Positions 37,260-46,269 of a DNA stretch of 64,000 nt are shown one piece after another. Source of the stretch: Saprospiraceae bacterium (GTDB taxonomy: Bacteria > Bacteroidota > Bacteroidia > Chitinophagales > Saprospiraceae); assembly GCA_013001595.1 (NCBI GenBank), contig JABDMH010000127.1, forward strand, positions 87,320-151,319. Reading direction: 5' to 3'. The notes under the pieces are model-generated. The model was not told where the DNA came from and did no database searches. It worked only from the letters and a program-made list of their open reading frames with translations. The stretch's first letter is position 1, and the number at the start of each line of letters is the position of its first letter. A program made the translations under genes and the position numbers.

Positions 37260-37634
37260 TTATCCCATTTTTGACATCATTTCACCAACATGAGATAGCA
37301 CTTCATTGTGTTCCTTTGAAGGACTAAAGTCTAACATTCTGAGATTTGCCTCTACAATTGCAGTATGTCCAGCAGGTAAATAGAAAGCATCCCCAGCTTC
37401 AAGTATTTCTTCATTGCCATCATCATAGATGACTTTCATCCTACCTTCGAAAATATACCCATAGTGCGGGCAATGACAGCTATCAGTAGCTAATCCTTTA
37501 AGCAACGGTGTAAAATCAGTTCCCTGAGGAAGTTCGTGATAATTTACATCCATGCCTCCAAATCCAGGTTTCGTACGCATTTTTGTACCTGGGGCCTCCA
37601 TTATAACCGGAACGTCATTTTTATTGATTTTCAT
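37260..37634 (-). CDS. Small cupin-domain protein
   Basis: 124 residues, a single cupin barrel. C-P-H-Y-G-Y-I-F-E-G-R-M-K-V carries one His of the metal site, and A-G-D-A-F-Y-L-P-A-G-H-T supplies the second motif with its His. Such short cupins usually bind a metal and either isomerise a sugar or sense a small molecule. No function can be assigned. The region downstream is degenerate, so it may be the survivor of a larger unit. Confidence 0.85.
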   Translation of the reverse strand: MKINKNDVPVIMEAPGTKMRTKPGFGGMDVNYHELPQGTDFTPLLKGLATDSCHCPHYGYIFEGRMKVIYDDGNEEILEAGDAFYLPAGHTAIVEANLRMLDFSPSKEHNEVLSHVGEMMSKMG

Positions 37635-38417
37635 TAATCACAAATTTTACTAGTTAAGAATAATAATATTTATCGCCTAGACAAATACAAAACTTTTGCC
37701 TATTTAGCATCTAAATGCAAGTATAATATTGGATTCACCATCAAATATCCTATTGACAGCTTTAGCATTTACAGCGCATTCCTATGCATAAAATGTCTGT
37801 ATGCTAACGCTCTATAGAGCATGTCCGCACTAAAATAGAGATGATAGCTCATCATCAGAATATGGCTCTATCAAAGGCAAGGACGATATCAAAAATTCTA
37901 AAACTGCAGCAAAACCATCTCGGCCACCAACTTCTCGAGTGATGTCATAAAACCTGTCGACGATCAATACCTTCTTTGCATTTCATAGGCGTTGCTTCTA
38001 TACCAGATGATCAAAAGTTCCTTCATATTGCACAATTAACTAATTACATAGAATGGCGGCCTTCGCAATAACATCGACTTACTGCACATAGAGCTCTCCG
38101 AACATCCAAAAGGCAAATGGTAATAGCATTCCTAACGATCATAGGCTTGAAGGGTAGTGCTCAACAAAGCATGTCAGCATCAATATAGCTATAAAATAAC
38201 AACTCTTTTCAGCTCATTTTCAAGCCACTTTTCCCTTGATCCAAAGTACAGTTCAAGTATTTGAGGCACATCATCCTGGATATATACCTTAATTTGACAA
38301 TTGATACTTTTTATAGATAAACCGTTGTGTTAAAATCATAAGTCATATTACGAGTTTTGCAATCATGGTTCGAAGAGCATATTGTTGTATGCCGAGGAAA
38401 TTTATTTTCGCAAACTC
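37635..38417. other. Gene-free stretch with repeat copy B and an imperfect tandem duplication
   Basis: No gene. Blocks at about 37775-37850 and 38125-38205 resemble each other (GCATTCCTA ... GAGCATGTC/AAGCATGTC ... ATATAG), offset about 350 bases, with repeat copy B between them. TTCGCAATAACATCGACTT at 38062-38080 recurs at 42819-42837. Confidence 0.45.
37947..38045. repeat. Dispersed intergenic repeat, copy B
   Basis: Contains ATAAAACCTGTCGACGATCA, ATACCTTCTTTGCATTTCAT, CAGATGATCAAAAG and TCATATTGCACAATTAACTA in the same order as copies A and C. The best matched part to copy C is CTTCTTTG.(C/T)(A/C)TTTCAT. Confidence 0.5.
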
Positions 38418-40733
38418 CTACCTCGGCCTCACCAACTCATCATACGGCTCAAATCCCTTCAAACTGGCTAGGTCCCAGGCATATATGAGATTACCATGAT
38501 CCATGCTAGACCTTCCTTCTTTCATCGATTGTGCCAGTTGGGCCACGGACTCCTCTTTCTCACCCAAAATAGCATGGATCCTCCCTTGCCAGTAGGGAGT
38601 AATCCCTTTTTGAAAACGGTTTAGGGTTCCCGGAAAGGAAGCCCTGAATGATTCTAGTTTTGCGATTTGTGCATGGGCGAGGTCCGTTTTCCCCTGGCGA
38701 GCATAGGTCGAGCCCCACAAGCCCTCCCGCCAGGTGTTCATGTGCCAATTGGTGATGGGTAAATAGCTATCAACTGTGACCCCCTTGGCATTAGCTACCC
38801 AATCAATCTTGCGCAGTTCCAATAGGATTTTTTCTGCTTTTTGCCATTCTTTTAATAGGTAATAGGCAAATGCCTTTGAGTCTCTATTATACAATTGGAC
38901 AATTGTCCAAACATAATAATTTCGGCTGGGGTTGGGATCCGCAAAATAATCCAAATTGGCTCGTAAATAGGGGGCAAATATATTGACAGATTCTGGCCCG
39001 AAGATCTCATTAAACATATGAGTGAACCTAAGATAGTCAGAAGGTATCAATGATTCCAGATGGCGGCGAACTTCTGTAAAATCTCCAACGAGCATCAAAG
39101 CCCTGATGACATGGTGGTGCGTTGACCATCCTGGATTTAGTCGCGAAAATTCGATCACCTCCGCATGTCGACCTGTGCGGTTGAGTGCAAATAAATAAGC
39201 ACTGACGGTTTGCCCCTGAATCTGATCCTTGAATATGTCATATTGATCGAAAATAGGCTTGAGGCATTCTATGGTCCTTGATGGTTTATTGAGCAACAAG
39301 TATCCATAAGCAACATGATGCAGCGTATTCAGATCTTTGGGATCCAACTGATGGTTTTTCTTCATGGCAAAGAGGGCCACCTGATAATCCCCGTTGCTTT
39401 GATTCTCAACATAATTCAAGAAGTTTTGCTCAAACTCTGTATATCGATTCCAATGTTTCCTCAAATAATCGCCCATTGCATTGTAAATAGAATCGTTTTG
39501 ATGAAACATTGCCATTTGGGCAAGACGAATTCTGGCCAGGATGAATGAAGAATCAATGCTTAGTACTTGGGATAGGCATTTATTGTCAAATAAACCGCAC
39601 TTTAGAAATTCTTGGTAAGCTTCAAATTTAGGAGGACTAATGGTCGATATTTTGTCGGATTCTTTTAACGTCCAATAGCCTTTCAATTGTTCGCGGATCT
39701 CGGTGATCAGTTGCTCCTCTTGACTGGTTAATCCCCAAATAGTGGGAAAATCGTAGATGTTGTCCCCTGTTTTAGTAGATTCCAATCGGGAGTTGACTTG
39801 TAGGGAATCCCCTTTAAAATAGTATGAACCAGTAACGACATATTGGGCATCGGTCAGTTCCATCAGGGACACTTCCTTATCCGGATTGTCTGGCAAAATG
39901 CCTACCCGGTCCTTGTATCTTCTCATCATCTCTGGGGAAGTCGTTTTCACGCCTAATGCCCGTAGGCCAGCACTGATCCAATCCGATGCCATATTCCCCA
40001 AAGCGTCCAAATTGGGATCGCTGGTGAAATTGTTAAAGACCGCCACAGCTACTTTTTCCTCACGTATCTCTTCTGGCAACAAATCATGCGCCTGTGCTCT
40101 ATTTGCCAGGTTTATCCAAAGAATGCCACTAATAGTCAGTATGGCCAAAATCAGCCAGATGAGTTTCATTGGGGCCCTTCCAGCACTCGGTTTCTTCAAT
40201 CTTCCCTTCATTTCCGATCTGCTGGGAACAACAAGACCAGGATTGGACAGTGCATAGACCTCCATCGGCTCTTCGACATTTTTAAATTCGAAGGTGCCAA
40301 GAGTCACTAATTGGTAATCTCCTTTATTCTTGATTTGATCGCGAATAACCTTTGACACAAGCACGGCACCGGGTACACCCAGAGATTCTATGCGAGAGCC
40401 AACATTGACCCCATTGCCAAAGGCATTGCCGTTCTTAAAAAGTACATCTCCCAAATGCATGCCGATACGGACCGGGACCTGGGGTTCCCTCTGAAATTCA
40501 TTCTGCATAGCAATGGCGCAGGCGACAGCCTTAGACGAACTGTTAAAAGAGAGTAGTGCTCCATCTCCGAAGTATTGAACCATCTCACCGTTATAACGAA
40601 CTGCCTCCTGTTCGACAATCTCCTTGAACCGATTCAGGATGATCAACGCGTTGCCTTCATCTGCCTGCATCAGTGAAGTGTAACCCGCTATGTCAGCGAA
40701 AAAAATAACGGCTAACTTGTGGTTTACAGACAT
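38418..40733 (-). CDS. Class III cyclase / TolB-like / TPR signalling protein
   Basis: 771 residues. The N-terminal cyclase domain has F-F-A-D-I-A-G-Y and Y-F-G-D-G-A with both metal Asp residues and G-V-N-V-G-S-R with the Asn and Arg; Gln precedes Y-F-G-D-G where Lys is usual. One membrane helix follows at about residue 193 (L-I-W-L-I-L-A-I-L-T-I), then a TolB-like region (V-A-V-A-V-F-N-N-F) and a long TPR-like array to the end. It resembles the protein at 16833-19190 in its first two thirds but ends in TPR without an AraC domain. Probably a membrane-bound signalling enzyme or sensor. It has no adjacent partner gene. Confidence 0.85.
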   Translation of the reverse strand: MSVNHKLAVIFFADIAGYTSLMQADEGNALIILNRFKEIVEQEAVRYNGEMVQYFGDGALLSFNSSSKAVACAIAMQNEFQREPQVPVRIGMHLGDVLFKNGNAFGNGVNVGSRIESLGVPGAVLVSKVIRDQIKNKGDYQLVTLGTFEFKNVEEPMEVYALSNPGLVVPSRSEMKGRLKKPSAGRAPMKLIWLILAILTISGILWINLANRAQAHDLLPEEIREEKVAVAVFNNFTSDPNLDALGNMASDWISAGLRALGVKTTSPEMMRRYKDRVGILPDNPDKEVSLMELTDAQYVVTGSYYFKGDSLQVNSRLESTKTGDNIYDFPTIWGLTSQEEQLITEIREQLKGYWTLKESDKISTISPPKFEAYQEFLKCGLFDNKCLSQVLSIDSSFILARIRLAQMAMFHQNDSIYNAMGDYLRKHWNRYTEFEQNFLNYVENQSNGDYQVALFAMKKNHQLDPKDLNTLHHVAYGYLLLNKPSRTIECLKPIFDQYDIFKDQIQGQTVSAYLFALNRTGRHAEVIEFSRLNPGWSTHHHVIRALMLVGDFTEVRRHLESLIPSDYLRFTHMFNEIFGPESVNIFAPYLRANLDYFADPNPSRNYYVWTIVQLYNRDSKAFAYYLLKEWQKAEKILLELRKIDWVANAKGVTVDSYLPITNWHMNTWREGLWGSTYARQGKTDLAHAQIAKLESFRASFPGTLNRFQKGITPYWQGRIHAILGEKEESVAQLAQSMKEGRSSMDHGNLIYAWDLASLKGFEPYDELVRPR

Positions 40734-41189
40734 ACCATATCTGTTTAGGTCGAAGTATTCAAGGTTGGTTTCATGCGAATAAACACCTTGATTTGTTTAC
40801 ACTTTGCATTCAACGGCAGTCTTTGCAACAAAATCCACCAGCCCCAACTTAGATCCCTTTGAGCACCCATAAACATGCTGGCAATAGGATTCGCCTGGTT
40901 CAAAGGTTTGCCTCGCTGCTCCACTTGCAGATCAACACGAAAATACGGATAACAGCTCTTCTTCAACCGATATTCATCAAATTTTATGGGCGTAGGTTGT
41001 AGCTGCACTGCGAATCTCATATATAGGCGTTTTGAATTGTTTATCTATTTATCCCCATTTTTTTTTGGAAACCTCCGACATGTTTTGAGGTGCTCTTATT
41101 GATTAACAGAAGCTATAGTATAGTCCTTACAACACCTCTTGACTTAACCCTACTGTTATTTGTATCTGCTTTTCTGATTTTCTCAGCCA
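40734..41189. other. Gene-free stretch with a repeat fragment
   Basis: 40819-40875 matches 42811-42870 (TAGATCCCTTTGAGCACCCA against TAGATCCCTATGAGCACCCA). A 91-residue minus-strand frame (40745-41020) overlaps it and shows no family resemblance; I regard it as non-coding. Confidence 0.45.
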
Positions 41190-42707
41190 CTATTTCCATA
41201 ATCCTTCTATTCGATAATCGATAACGCGAACGGCTGAATTCTGTCCATCCTGAGATGGCTTATCCTGCGCAAAAATGGAAATTATGTTGTCCTGCATCAT
41301 CCGATAATGGTCTGGTGGGAACTCACTGGTAAAGGGCCCACTTTCATGAATAAGTTCTGTCCACGTACGGTAATTTTCAGACCGCTTTGCAACGGCAATT
41401 AGCAGATCGAAATTATAGTTCCAAATACAGTAAACATTGTCTTCACTATCGACGATAAATTGAGGACGATTATGTTTATATCGCAAAGACGTGTCAACTT
41501 TTGTAGTAATCATCGCCCTGTGCCATTTACCACTTTCATCCAGCCAGTAATCATACAGTGCGCTTTTGGAATAATCCCGGGTACCTACGTCAAGGCTCAT
41601 CACACCTTCCTGCAAGTGAAGCGAGCCTATATGTATGCGCCCTTTGCTATCCACGACCTGGCAGTTCTGGTTTTGCAGACCCCGGCCTGGGTCTACCTGC
41701 CATATACAGATGTCAGGTGAAGATATGTCGATGCGTTTGTCGTTTGCCTGGTTAGCTATTTCCACACCTTTATAATTTTTCCAGGTCAATCCCCGGTCCT
41801 CGCTACATGCATAATTGATACTATGATCACCCAAGCCTCCGTCTTCTTCACGCCAGCACCATGATATGTGCAGTTTTCCTGAAGTATCGCTTTGAATTCC
41901 GTTGAGGTACATATTGCGGTTATTGCTGGTTGTGCCGCCGAATGAATAGTTGCCTGTCGATGAGCTGATCTGCCACTGATCTTTCCATTTTGATTTCGGT
42001 GAATACTCACTCATCCATATGCGCCCATTCCTAGACCCCCCATTCCGCCAGAATAGGAAGAGCGCTCCGTCGCGGGCAATGACAAAACGCGGATAGGTAA
42101 CCTTTTCAAGTGAACTCATGCTACCTGATCCTGGTAACGAACCCAAATTGCCAGTGAACAGGTGGATGTCCCAAGCGATGCTTTCAGGATTCAAAGTAAC
42201 CCCCTGAATCGATTTTTGATAATGCAGCTCGTCTCCATGGTGATCATATGCCAGATGGATTGTACCATCAATAGGACAGATGCCGATAGAGGCAACATTG
42301 TGATTGTCATCTGTTGTATTGTGATAGTCAAGCCGGGCTTTCTGCCATCCACCATCGGGAAGCATGCGGCGTGCCACACTTAAGTAGCGCTCTTTATCAT
42401 AGTAGGTTGAATACTGCCACCCGCTTTGTGTAATCAGAGCTTCTTCCGAATAGGTTTTGCCATTTAAATGAATCCCCCATGCTGCACGGGTCATAGTAAA
42501 AGATGAGTCAATTACCGAATTGCTGATTTTGCTCAGCGAAATCTTCCCCGGGAATGTCGAGTTGATAGCCGTACGGTGAAGATTTTTAGTTATTGCAACC
42601 TCCTTAGTATCCATTAAATAATGCTTGATGTATTTGAAATAGACTGGCATTGAGAGTCCCAAAATACATACACCCAATAAAATGACCTTGTTCCTATTCT
42701 TCCGCAT
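41190..42707 (-). CDS. BNR_4-family beta-propeller protein (possible polysaccharide lyase)
   Basis: 505 residues with an N-terminal membrane anchor or uncleaved signal (K-V-I-L-L-G-V-C-I-L-G-L). The blocks D-D-N-H-N-V, H-L-A-Y-D-H-H-G-D-E-L-H-Y and V-T-Y-P-R-F match the BNR_4 group and the active-site His, Tyr and Arg blocks of PL24/PL25-type ulvan lyases. It is about 40 residues longer than the first copy (8225-9616) and only distantly similar to it. Likely an extracellular lyase or a carbohydrate-binding propeller. It stands alone, flanked by degenerate repeats, which might indicate past rearrangement or transfer. Confidence 0.7.
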   Translation of the reverse strand: MRKNRNKVILLGVCILGLSMPVYFKYIKHYLMDTKEVAITKNLHRTAINSTFPGKISLSKISNSVIDSSFTMTRAAWGIHLNGKTYSEEALITQSGWQYSTYYDKERYLSVARRMLPDGGWQKARLDYHNTTDDNHNVASIGICPIDGTIHLAYDHHGDELHYQKSIQGVTLNPESIAWDIHLFTGNLGSLPGSGSMSSLEKVTYPRFVIARDGALFLFWRNGGSRNGRIWMSEYSPKSKWKDQWQISSSTGNYSFGGTTSNNRNMYLNGIQSDTSGKLHISWCWREEDGGLGDHSINYACSEDRGLTWKNYKGVEIANQANDKRIDISSPDICIWQVDPGRGLQNQNCQVVDSKGRIHIGSLHLQEGVMSLDVGTRDYSKSALYDYWLDESGKWHRAMITTKVDTSLRYKHNRPQFIVDSEDNVYCIWNYNFDLLIAVAKRSENYRTWTELIHESGPFTSEFPPDHYRMMQDNIISIFAQDKPSQDGQNSAVRVIDYRIEGLWK

Positions 42708-43079
42708 ACTATACGCCTAATCAGTAACTAATCTTTCAAAATTTTTCATTCTTAAAATGATCCAATTAAAGGGTACGGATCATGATATTGAGCGTCTGAC
42801 TAAAGGAGAGATTCACTCTTCGCAATAACATCGACTAGCCGACTTCTAGATCCCTATGAGCACCCATAAAGCAACTTGTAACAAGATGCCAAAGTCACAA
42901 AATCTATCGACAATCGATTCCTTCTTTGTCTTTCATTGGTTTTGCTTGCATAGCAGAAGATACAAAAGCTCATTCATATTACATAAGTATCTAATGGGTA
43001 TTGACCTTGCTCACGGTATGGCTATGCGTTGTGTCCCGCAAGGCACTTCGTATAGGTTTTGTTGCAAGCCATTTTTATT
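42708..43079. other. Gene-free stretch carrying repeat copy C
   Basis: No gene; a long plus-strand frame runs through it and across the YdeI gene in the opposite direction and is not coding. Repeat copy C and the CGCAATAACATCGACTA block (42821-42837) lie here. Confidence 0.5.
42890..42998. repeat. Dispersed intergenic repeat, copy C
   Basis: Contains CAAAATCTATCGACAATCGA, TTCCTTCTTTGTCTTTCAT, CAGAAGATACAAAAG and TCATATTACATAAGTATCTA in the order seen in copies A and B. It is preceded by the CGCAATAACATCGACT block, which instead follows copy B. Confidence 0.5.
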
Positions 43080-43655
43080 TTATCTAAATTGTTTTGGCTT
43101 CAAATTTTTACTCGCATTTTCCACGATTTCCAAAATTCTCTTTTGTCTTGTTTCTCTTCTTTTGGCAGAAACAATCCAGTACAATAAAGCCTTTTTACCA
43201 GACTTGCTTAGACTATCAAAATATTCCAGTGAGCCCTTGCAATTGGCAAATTCTGCTTCTAAATCCTCTGGAATTACGAGTGCCTCCACTTCATCTAAAA
43301 TTGTCCAAGATCCATTTTCTTTTGCAATTTCAATGCTTTTGAAACCTTCTTCTTCCATTAGTCCTTGGTCAATTAGGGTTTTCACTTTATCTTTATTTAT
43401 CTTAGACCAATTGCTTTTTTCTTTTCGTTTACAGAAATACTGCTTGTATTTAGTACTGTCTATTGTCCTTTTTGTGCTATCGATCCAACCGAAACAAAGG
43501 GCTTGGTCCACTGATTCGCTCCAACTTAGATTATAGTTCGGCGATTTCTTTTTATAAAATACAAGCCAAACTCCCTCTTTCTGGTTGTGGTTCAACTGAA
43601 GCCAATTTCTCCAGTCTTTCTTATCACAAGGACAATATTCTTCTGCATTTTTCAT
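43080..43655 (-). CDS. YdeI/OmpD-associated family protein
   Basis: 191 residues. W-L-Q-L-N-H-N-Q-K-E-G-V-W-L-V-F-Y-K-K, then S-V-D-Q-A-L-C-F-G-W-I-D-S and K-R-K-E-K-S-N-W-S-K-I-N are the conserved blocks of the YdeI/OmpD-associated family, and the length is right. The family is cytoplasmic, with no established reaction; the name reflects genetic association in enterobacteria. The codon use is noticeably AT-rich compared with the carbohydrate genes. Single-gene unit. Confidence 0.9.
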   Translation of the reverse strand: MKNAEEYCPCDKKDWRNWLQLNHNQKEGVWLVFYKKKSPNYNLSWSESVDQALCFGWIDSTKRTIDSTKYKQYFCKRKEKSNWSKINKDKVKTLIDQGLMEEEGFKSIEIAKENGSWTILDEVEALVIPEDLEAEFANCKGSLEYFDSLSKSGKKALLYWIVSAKRRETRQKRILEIVENASKNLKPKQFR

Positions 43656-44000
43656 TCTTGATCTTTGGCTATCTTAATGATACACGGTTCAGGTGCGGTA
43701 GTGCCGACTAATGGAGCCACCGATCGTCATACCCTTGTTAACCTTTCGCCACTCATCAAATTCCCTGCTTATCAATCCCAAAGGTATAATTTCCATAAGG
43801 CCAAAGTATTTACTAATTACTGGAAATTACTGGAAATCTCAATCAATACCACTATTTGCTCTGTAATCTGAACTTGGTATATAGCAGAGCTCTGTATTCC
43901 ATTCTATTCAAGGCTGGGCGGGAAACACTAAATTCCTTTAGCTGGAATCATAAGTATCTAGGTGCTATCATGGTGCTACATAGTTATAGCAAGAACTACC
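43656..44000. other. Gene-free stretch
   Basis: No gene found. A tiny tandem repeat ATTACTGGAA occurs twice at 43816-43835. Nothing else is recognised. Confidence 0.4.
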
Positions 44001-45254
44001 TCAACTGACTATCAAATCATAAAGCTTCTCTTTGTTACTTTCTGTCCCCATACGTTCGCTTATTAATTGCACATTCTTTCTATAGGATTCATTATTCATT
44101 AGATCCAATAATCCATTTTCGAAGTCTATTCTGTTAAATTTCTTTATAGATAGACCTTTTGGGCCTAGGTTGAGCTTCAAATTGATTCTATTCCAAAAAT
44201 ATTGATCTAGGATGTGAGGAATGATCAAGCTGGGACATGAATATTTCAAAGCGGTGTGTGTAGTTCCCGACCCTCCATGATGAATGATTGCATACACTCT
44301 TGGAAATATCCAGTCATAGGGAACGTTGCCAACAAAATAGACGTGGTCTGGAAATTCTTCGGTTTGTTCAAGACCTCCCCATGAGGTATTTACGATTGCA
44401 GCAATCCCATTTTTTTGCAAAACATCTATAACAATTGCGGTCTTCTCCTTTGGATCTAAATTTGTCATGCTCCCAAAAGTGATGAAAATGACTTTTCTAT
44501 GCCTATCCAGAAAGTCTAATAATGCTTGGTCAGGTTGCCAACCCAATGTCTTATCCCTTTCATGATACCCCACCACATGCGCGCATGACGGCCAGTATTC
44601 AGGCTTAGGAAATAATGCACTTGAGATCGCATAAAAAGTCCTTTCTTTTTTAAGCATAGCTCTTTTAATCGACGACACCGTGATCTTCAAGCCTGGATAA
44701 TCACGGCGGTATCGTTTTGAATACTTTTTCAGCATGACGGATTTCATCACATTCCCCAGCCAGACACTCAAGAGATTCAGTGTTCTTCCATAGTTACCCG
44801 CGACTGTAAGATGTTTGATGGGATGAGCAACACCTGGTATAGGACTAAACAAAATGGATTTTCCCGGATTAGCCATGCCCCAAAGAAGACTGTAATTACA
44901 TTTTGGGTGATATAGAATTCTGTCGGGCTTCTCCTCTTCTTGGATCTTATGCTGCAAAGCTAGAATGCCTTTAGACAACTTCATTCCGGCTCTTGCCATT
45001 TTCATCAGGTAGCCCATCCTTTTTACAATGGAACCTTGTCCACTCATAATCATTTGAGCCTCCTTACCATCTAACAGATTAAGAAATTCCCTGCTGAATC
45101 CTCTAAATGGAAGTCCCATGCCTTCGACCATCTCTCGGAATTGCTCGGGAAAAACACAAATTACCTCCCAATTTTTCGCTTTCAATAGCTGAGCAATTGC
45201 CAAGAATGGTTCAATATCTCCTCTGGTACCTATCGAAAATAAGACTGCCTTCAT
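44001..45254 (-). CDS. UGT/GT1-like glycosyltransferase
   Basis: 417 residues from the Met at 45254. The start K-A-V-L-F-S-I-G-T-R-G-D-I-E-P-F and the C-terminal signature H-H-G-G-S-G-T-T-H-T-A-L, followed by P-H-I-L-D-Q-Y-F-W, are those of GT1 transferases in the sterol/macrolide and UGT group. The family moves a sugar from a nucleotide donor to a lipid, antibiotic or other small acceptor; neither can be told here. Cytoplasmic, possibly peripheral to the membrane. It is near a DUF4440 lipoprotein and an FAD monooxygenase on the same strand, but the gaps exceed 200 bases. Confidence 0.9.
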   Translation of the reverse strand: MKAVLFSIGTRGDIEPFLAIAQLLKAKNWEVICVFPEQFREMVEGMGLPFRGFSREFLNLLDGKEAQMIMSGQGSIVKRMGYLMKMARAGMKLSKGILALQHKIQEEEKPDRILYHPKCNYSLLWGMANPGKSILFSPIPGVAHPIKHLTVAGNYGRTLNLLSVWLGNVMKSVMLKKYSKRYRRDYPGLKITVSSIKRAMLKKERTFYAISSALFPKPEYWPSCAHVVGYHERDKTLGWQPDQALLDFLDRHRKVIFITFGSMTNLDPKEKTAIVIDVLQKNGIAAIVNTSWGGLEQTEEFPDHVYFVGNVPYDWIFPRVYAIIHHGGSGTTHTALKYSCPSLIIPHILDQYFWNRINLKLNLGPKGLSIKKFNRIDFENGLLDLMNNESYRKNVQLISERMGTESNKEKLYDLIVS

Positions 45255-45485
45255 TTTTGGTACTAGTTCCTGCATTAGCTACAACTTTGAGCTACACCAT
45301 CAGCCAAAAAAATGAAGATTGGTGTGGCAGCTTTTGGCGGTTCTATGACACGCAGTATACTGACCCTAGAGCGCCAAAACAATTTGTATTTATATACATC
45401 TGATCTTAGCGCAAGATATTGCCCAATTTTCACATCTTCATAGAATACATTGCTTTTACATAAGCGCATTGTTGTAGATGGTTTT

Positions 45486-46004
45486 TTACTCGTTCTCACT
45501 TAATTCAATTGGTAAACTTGTATTCCAAATATTGCTATACATCTTCCACTCTCCGTTTTCATTTTTCCAAATGTTAATGTACTTGCCTTTGTCGATGGTG
45601 TTTTCATCTCCATATCTTAAATAATAGGTGCCCTCATCAATTAGGTAATCTTTATTACCATAAAAGTGAGTCGTCTCTTCCACAAACTCAAAAATTTCAT
45701 AATTTACCCACTCAGCATTCAGTTGAGCAATAGCTCTTCGCCCAGTAACAATTTTCGAATTTGGTGAAAATATTTTTGCGTCCTCCGCAAAGCTGCTATT
45801 TAGATACGCTGTGTCTTTCGTAATATGGGCTTCAGTGAAACGATTGGTCTTTTCTTGAATTTGCTCTTTTGCTGCGTTCAAGTCAAATTCTGCTGTCTTC
45901 CCATCATCTGCTTCTACCTTTGAGTGGTTTATATTACCACACGAAGAAAGAACCATTCCAAAGATAAATACCTGTAATAAAAGGGTTAAAAAATTTGTAC
46001 TCAT
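45486..46004 (-). CDS. DUF4440/SnoaL-like lipoprotein
   Basis: 172 residues from the Met at 46004. The signal ends V-L-S-S-C-G. The mature part, with F-T-E-A-H-I-T-K-D-T-A-Y-L-N-S-S-F-A-E-D-A-K-I-F, G-R-R-A-I, and W-K-N-E-N-G-E-W-K-M-Y at the end, is the cone-shaped NTF2/SnoaL fold of DUF4440. These bind small ligands or act as steroid-isomerase-like enzymes. The lipid anchor places it outside the cytoplasm. Ligand unknown. Confidence 0.85.
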   Translation of the reverse strand: MSTNFLTLLLQVFIFGMVLSSCGNINHSKVEADDGKTAEFDLNAAKEQIQEKTNRFTEAHITKDTAYLNSSFAEDAKIFSPNSKIVTGRRAIAQLNAEWVNYEIFEFVEETTHFYGNKDYLIDEGTYYLRYGDENTIDKGKYINIWKNENGEWKMYSNIWNTSLPIELSENE

Positions 46005-46269
46005 AGTCAGATTTTTTATTGGTTCAACATTATGCACAATGGTTCCGATCCGCAGTCATTGTAATGGAGTTTACTTTGTACCATCCGATATATTATTCTC
46101 ATGTTACTAGTCAACAGCTATTACTAATTCTGACAGAAATACCGATATGGATTGGTAGGTCTCCCTGGCTCTACATCGACCAAATTCAACATGATCACTA
46201 TCAATAACGGGTAGCATCCCAAGGGGTGCCATGACTTCACACATCATGCTGCCAAAAGTTATTGTGTTA

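Noticed and set aside
40745..41020. 91-residue minus-strand frame before the cyclase gene
   Set aside because: It overlaps a fragment of the dispersed repeat and matches no protein pattern.
42856..43536. 226-residue plus-strand frame
   Set aside because: It runs antisense through the clear YdeI-family gene and through a repeat, and has no family resemblance.
43816..43835. Short tandem repeat ATTACTGGAA, as a possible CRISPR or regulatory array
   Set aside because: Only two adjacent copies and no spacers.
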